Shown: positions 58,601-64,000 of the stretch, piece by piece
Numbering within the stretch: the first letter of the stretch is position 1
How the letters are laid out: every line of letters begins with the position of its first letter
Source: Balanoglossus misakiensis
Lineage: Eukaryota; Hemichordata
DNA: 64,000 bases
Assembly (NCBI GenBank): GCA_040954595.2
Contig: CM082576.2
Span: 13,516,001-13,580,000 of the forward strand
Direction of reading: 5' to 3'
Notes under the pieces: model-generated
The model's input: only the letters and a program-made list of their open reading frames with translations
Databases searched by the model: none
Told to the model about the DNA's origin: nothing
Position numbers and translations under genes: made by a program

Positions 58601-60594
58601 GATTAATACACATGTATTCGCAGTTTACACGCTAATCTTTTTTTTCTTACAGGCAGCTGCCGGTAAGTCTAAAACGACTTACGGGGGCTTGTCGACGGTA
58701 ATCGTGCAGCCTCGGGGCACAGCGTCGCCGACTAAGACCCGAACACGCCAAGTGCTTTCACTCGATCTTTGCCAGCGAGCTTTGTGGCGGGAAATCTGTT
58801 AAATTGAGAACTTGTCGTAAATTACTGGGTAACTTTTTCTCTTTTCCTGATAGGATTTAACGATTCCTGATAGCAAGATTAGGCCTATCGAGTTTTTTAA
58901 GTCCGTGACACCTGCGTTAAGAATGTTTGAAGATGGCATTGTCGATTTTGACGGTGTCGATACATTTAACAAATTGTATACTTAGGAACACGAAGAAGCG
59001 TCTCCGTTTGCGCAATGGGTGTATTATCGCTTTTTGAGATGTTTGCTCGGATTTGCGTGTCCATGGCACGAGAGATTGATGTAAGCTATGCGGGGGCACA
59101 CCGGCCATCAAGAGTGACAGGGATGCAGGCCCTACCCTCGATACTGATGGGTGCTCAGTCACGCCCGTGCAGTCAAAGATAAATAGCTCAGACACGCACA
59201 TTGAACAAAGGGGGTGGATATTACGAGGCGGCACACACACACAGACGGTATCACTGTTCCGTTGAGCAAATAAGCCGTCACTGTACCACTCCCAATTTGA
59301 AATGATAACGCGTTTTATCAATCGTAATAATATTAAGGATGTTGACAGGGTTTGTCTATCATAATATGTGAACTCGATTGACATTGTGAACTGAACGGCC
59401 CCTGAATAGGCTTTGAGATGTTCGCTTACAGCTCGTTACCGCGCCGCGACTTTTTTGTTTGTTTTCTTGATATGCACAGGAAGAGAGAGAACGGTAGAGA
59501 GGGAGAGGGGAGAGAGAGAGAGAAAAGAGGGCCCGAACAAAAGGCTGTCGGTCGCGACTCGGCATTGTTTCTTATCGCGCCTTTAATGCTCTTTGAAATC
59601 GGTAACCGTTGCAAATGGAGCAGAAAATGAGTGGGAGAAGACGACACACACACACACAGAGGCAATAGCTTGCTTCTTTAATCAACTTCTAGTACACGTG
59701 TTTGTGGTTGGACGGCGAGGGGAGGAAAGAAGATTGCCAACTCAGATGCAGGGCGATAATAAACTACAGGGATTGATGATAGCTTCTCGGCCCGACTCCC
59801 ACTCGAATTAACTTTTTGCCTCTTATTCCCCTAACCTGATGTCTACCTCTGAAATCTAAATGAAAGCAGTAATGAGGTAATTTCGTTGTAGCCCAGTCTT
59901 GATAGTATCCACGACGGTGGAGTAATGGTAACATGAATAATCAAATAACCGCCAGCCTGATCCGGCAGAGTCGTGCGCAGCATCGATGAATCGAAAAAAA
60001 TAAAACACAGCTATTTATTTCAGGACCTGTTCGCCGGTTAACGCAATCGAACGACCATGCATTCAACCTTCAAAGTATGAGACAATTTCGATTATCTTTT
60101 TAATTTCCTTTTCGGTGGGTTTTTATTCCAAATATTCGGACACGCCGAGAGTAAAATCCAGCGAATGTACGCAGCGTCGATGCCACCCGATTTTTAAGTA
60201 AATGCAAATGGGGCAACTCATCTCAACATGCGATGCATCAACACCCCATTTATGTGAACCTGGGGGAATCGACGAGGGAGATAGTTTGGTGGCGACATAA
60301 TTACCCCTGTATATTTGCCAGCCAATATACACACATACAGATAATATTTTTACACTGTCGAGAGATTGTCACGCAAGATTAGTTCTTATCGATCATCAGT
60401 GAGAAAATGAAGTTGGGAGATTACTGCGCGATAGGTTTCATGAGACAAATCAGTTTACAAATTCATTTATATCTGGCACGAACCAAATTACAACGACATG
60501 GCTGGAGACCAGCCGAGCCTCAGCCCTGGCCGGCATGACAACCGAATAGTTCGCGCCACGTTTGGTTACTAATTTATATTACAAACTCAACTTC
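55621..60594. other. Downstream non-coding region
   Basis: No gene is recognised. AT-rich sequence at 55970-56270 has several homeodomain-type cores, for example ATTATTAATTTTAG. A TACATGTA lies at 56754-56761, a GT run at about 57940-57955, an exon-like segment at 58653-58799 (see findings) and a GA-rich patch at about 59480-59530. Confidence 0.5.
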
Positions 60595-60757
60595 CGGCAG
60601 ACGACAAAGTCCCGCTTTTTTTTCTCGGCAGACGACAAAGTCCCGTTTTTTTCTCGGCAGACGACAAAGTCCCGCTTTTTTCTCGGCAGACGACAAAGTC
60701 CAGTTTTTTATTCTCGGCAGACGACGAAGTCCCGCTTTTTTCTCGGCAGACGACAAC
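60595..60757. repeat. Minisatellite, about 37-bp unit, five to six copies
   Basis: The core CGGCAGACGACAAAGTCCCG followed by a T-run and CTCGGCAG repeats from 60595 to 60757. Copies vary in T-run length and by single changes (CCAG for CCCG, GACGAAG for GACAAAG). Both strands give repetitive frames (Arg-Arg-Gln-Thr-Thr-Lys or Leu-Cys-Arg-Leu-Pro), which I consider non-coding. Confidence 0.95.
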
Positions 60758-63383
60758 CATGATGAAATTCGATGGGAGTATATTCTGTCGCCCCTGTGGT
60801 AGAAATTGGTCAGTTTGATCTTTGAAATACCAACACCTTTTGGTAAATGGGGGTGATGTAGTGATTTCCTTTCTTATTCAAAAGCAGACTTCAGTTCTGC
60901 GAATGCAATCAGGTCAGACAAAATGTCTGGATGGGACACAGGGGATATGTTCAGCTGCTAAATCATAGTGTTCTGCACTGTAGCCCAGATGTCTCAAGCG
61001 ACCATTGCCATTCAACCCAGAAGAGTGGAAAGCTAACGGCATGGTGATTATGCCATTTTCTGTTATTATGTTGCCGTCGACGGACAAGTCTTTTTTTAAA
61101 TTCAATGTGTATACTGCAGGGAAATAACCAGGACACCGTCAGCATTGTTGTTCACTCATTGCAGAAAAGGGGTCGGGGAGACTGGGACGCGTCATCTCTC
61201 TGACCTTGACATTGGCCATTTCTAAGGACACGGGAAGGTGAATAATTTATTGAAAGAGGTTTTTGTCCCAGTCATTTTTTCCTGGGAAATACAAATGTAA
61301 TTACACATCTTCAGCGATCGGGGAGTTTGCCTACAATTTTAAGTGAACAAATTAAAATGTGTTGAAAACGACGTGAGTCTGAGTTGAGTCTGAGTTGACG
61401 CAAGTTGGTCAGAGTGATATCGCGAATACGTTGCAACGAACTAGTTTCGGCTATGGGCCGATCGTCCGGATAACTTTAATCAAAAGCGCACACGCAGAAG
61501 TTGTTTTATGACCAGGACGAAACTAAACCAGAAAATAAAATTGGAAAAGATTAAAAGTTCAAATTTATGAAATGTACCCCGGCCGAAACTTGTCCAAAGT
61601 TTGCGCTCAGCAAGTTTGAGAGTAGATTCGGTCTTTCTTTGAGAGCAACATTGAAAGTTTTAATCTATCAAATCAAATCAAACCAAATTTACTACTGGAA
61701 CAAAGACAACACCTGAATATTAAGGGGAAAACGAAAACAAAAGCGAAAAATTAAAAATATTTCTTTCCGAAAATACAATGCAGTATAGACTCTCTCACAT
61801 TTCCAAGACAATTCGACGTGACTGATAAAGTTGAAGAAAGTTTGTCACCGTATAGTTAGTACATCGTTGAATATTAATGATATCATCGAACACGTGATTC
61901 AAGCACCGTCTTTGCTGCCGCTTTATCGCTGAACATTAAACAACGCAGTGATTATAGAAAGGGGAAGAGAAACTTCAATCTCGATTTCTTCAAATAAACT
62001 AGAGTATTTTTTTTATTTTTCTCTTCGGAGTCAGTGGAAACAAAGGAAGGGTAGGTAGGCCTATCTGTTGGTAGTCGGGAATGTTGAGGGAGTTAGGGGG
62101 TAGCAAATAATTGACCGGGTCGAGAGAAAAAAAGGTGACGGGATAAATGGAATCAGCCGAGGACTTTGCTAAGTGTCGATCATGATTCTTAGCGGAAATT
62201 CACGGTGCCCAACGAAAACCGAGACGCCTATAAGTTGCAAGCCTAATGACTATTACTCTATTACACTGATTTAGTTTACGGATCTTTCCTTTCGCTCGCT
62301 CTCTATCTCTCGCAAAATGGTCACCATTCTGTTGAGCTTTTTTTATCCCGCAAGTCTCCACGTCAAAAATAGACAGCGAAATAAGGGCGCTTTCAAGTAT
62401 ATGACAGGGCGGGGGGTATGTCTGAGGAATTTAGGGTCGGTCGCTCACAGAAAGGGCGAAACTCTTCCACGACACTTTGCTATAAGTGTGACCCTCTAGT
62501 CCGTGCTTGCCGTAAAATGTGCCCCGATGGTCTATGGTAAATTTTGACAGCGGCATCCCACCAGAACATATCAAAATGAACCCAAATGCACAACTTATTG
62601 AAGCTTCCCCGTGTTAACAACTATACGACTTCAGACAACTGGACAAGCAACACACAATTCTTGAAAAAAAAATGAAATGAACACATCTGGCCTGCTTTGG
62701 AAGAACTTGCATGACTCTTGATTAAAAATACGTTTATGTTAATTTGTTACTATCAGTGGATGGCAAAATATGACCCCAGACGTAGGGTTAAGTATTGCAA
62801 CCCTCCCTCTGAAGTAGGTTTGTAAAATGTGACCCCCTCCCTCCGATTCCTCTTACCCCCCCCCCCACCCCGTTATAACTGAAAGCTCCCTGTAAGCTGA
62901 ACCGATAATAGAAAACACGGTGGGTGCTTGTCAATTCTTGAAAAGCGAGTCGCTAGTTATTTTTGTTTATTTTATGAAGTAGAGTTATTAATTGTATATC
63001 CCTATCCCCGATTAATATTCTGTACAATTTATTACAAATTATTTTTTTTACCAATCTACATTTCTATATTGTGATGCCAAGACCCCACTCTATGACTCGA
63101 GTTCCATAAACCAATAAGGTCAAGTATTTTAGCAAGTCACAGCATGCGGCAATCCTCAAATTATGTATACTCGTAACTGCAGCCTGATTTACGGATGTCA
63201 CAAGTTGAGAAAGAATGACAACTTAAAAATTATCACTGTCTTGCCGCGCAACAAGCAATCCCTCGACTTTGTTATTAAGCGGGAAAACGTTCTCTCGGTT
63301 CTGAATAAAAATGGAAATAATCCTTCCAATTTTCGCTGGAATGCTAGTTTCCAGGATCATTATTTTGAATGAAAGAAAATGGG
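60758..63383. other. Downstream non-coding region
   Basis: No gene is recognised. A short direct duplication GAGTCTGAGTT (two copies, about 61374-61396) and a C11 run near 62857 are visible. The rest is AT-rich without evident organisation. Confidence 0.55.
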
Positions 63384-63565
63384 TTAAAGGTATACGGTCA
63401 CCTCCAATTTACATATCGCCATATATAGTTGAAATGGCGTATTTGAGTGTTCTAAAGAACGCTTTATTTTCGCGTGTGCCACCCACTGAAAATCCGTGAT
63501 TGGTTAGATCTCGATTTACCATGGTAACTGTGGCTAAATTTGTATAGGTGACCGTATACCTTTAA
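63384..63565. mobile_element. MITE-like element with 20-bp terminal inverted repeats
   Basis: The left end TTAAAGGTATACGGTCACCT (63384-63403) is the exact reverse complement of 63546-63565. The 182-bp element has no coding capacity. The outermost bases are TTAA at both ends, which may be part of the terminal repeat or a TTAA target duplication of piggyBac type; one copy cannot distinguish these. It fits a non-autonomous DNA transposon mobilised in trans. Confidence 0.85.
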
Positions 63566-64000
63566 CAGTTTGTCCTAGCGCGCAATTTTAAAATGTGTTT
63601 GGGCAGAACGTGGGATATCCATGGAATGGCGCTGAACGCGCGAACAACTCGCACATCTTCCACTCTTTTATCAGCTTAATTTTCCGTTGATGCTCAAGGC
63701 TGACACGCGGTGTAACCTGGTTTTAGACGGGATTGTTGCCTGATTTGAGAGCTGGCATCTGCCGAGGGCACAGTTGGACATATCTTGAACCGTCTCGCTC
63801 CTAAAAAGAACACGAAACAATTAGGAATAAGCCGTCTACCACAACCATGCCCTCCGGTCGCCCTTTAATATGGAGGAAATGTGAGGAAAACGGTGGAGGA
63901 CAGAGATAAAGTCTGAGTGTGCGCATACCCCTTGCCGCGAAGCCACGACAGAGTGCCTAAATATATATATTTCACAGGAAGGGAGAAGTTGACCGAGGCG
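63566..64000. other. Non-coding right edge
   Basis: No gene, repeat or structure is recognised beyond a short (AT)n run at 63961-63970. Confidence 0.5.

Noticed and set aside
58917-59384. 155-codon minus-strand open frame
   Set aside because: No family resemblance and low-complexity Val-Cys patches from a CA repeat.
60562-60762. Repeat protein on either strand of the minisatellite
   Set aside because: Frames survive only because the repeat unit lacks stops; T-run length variation would break a real gene.

Overview
This is one protein-coding locus in a large non-coding landscape of an animal genome. The only gene I can defend is a SIX-family homeobox gene of the Six3/6 (Optix) group on the + strand. 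Exon 1 (38357-38928) and exon 2 (43236-43419) are separated by a 4.3-kb intron and together encode a 251-residue protein. A spliced gene, long non-coding flanks, many microsatellites and a 182-bp element with 20-bp terminal inverted repeats all indicate a eukaryote. The near-vertebrate SIX domain and homeodomain, the absence of other genes for tens of kilobases and many TACATGTA palindromes fit a marine invertebrate deuterostome. A hemichordate is my best guess, but this is inference and no species is proven.

Layout. 1-38.0 kb is upstream gene desert, with a (TAAA)n tract at 6.8 kb, a recent 173-bp tandem duplication at 9.9-10.3 kb, a GAT/GGT tract at 28.8 kb and a GA/CAGA tract at 33.0 kb. 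Several short blocks look like developmental enhancers: 6.4, 7.57, 13.4, 26.4, 27.6, 30.7, 33.6 and 35.0 kb. 38.04-38.36 kb is the proximal promoter and 5' leader, with PBX/MEIS-type, E-box and CCAAT motifs. 38.36-43.42 kb is the gene. 43.4-44.6 kb is the probable 3' UTR. 44.6-64 kb is downstream desert with a CATA/CAGA tract (55.5 kb), a ~37-bp minisatellite (60.6 kb) and the inverted-repeat element (63.4 kb).

The most interesting points are at the gene. The exon junction that keeps the conserved Asn-Arg-Leu-Gln tail reading needs a rare GC donor, and a GT donor lies only 4 bp away and would read exon 2 in a second open frame. A polypyrimidine-CAG|GTAAAT site in mid-intron could act as a recursive splice point or a premature terminal exon. 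In the flanks, three exact TGATTGACAG motifs (about 0.15 expected by chance), one 244 bp before the ATG, suggest PBX/MEIS input. A block at 30.7-30.94 kb combines a perfect CRE, nuclear-receptor half-sites in DR1 array and a 14-bp palindrome. All regulatory readings are motif-based; cross-species alignment and RNA or chromatin data would decide them.
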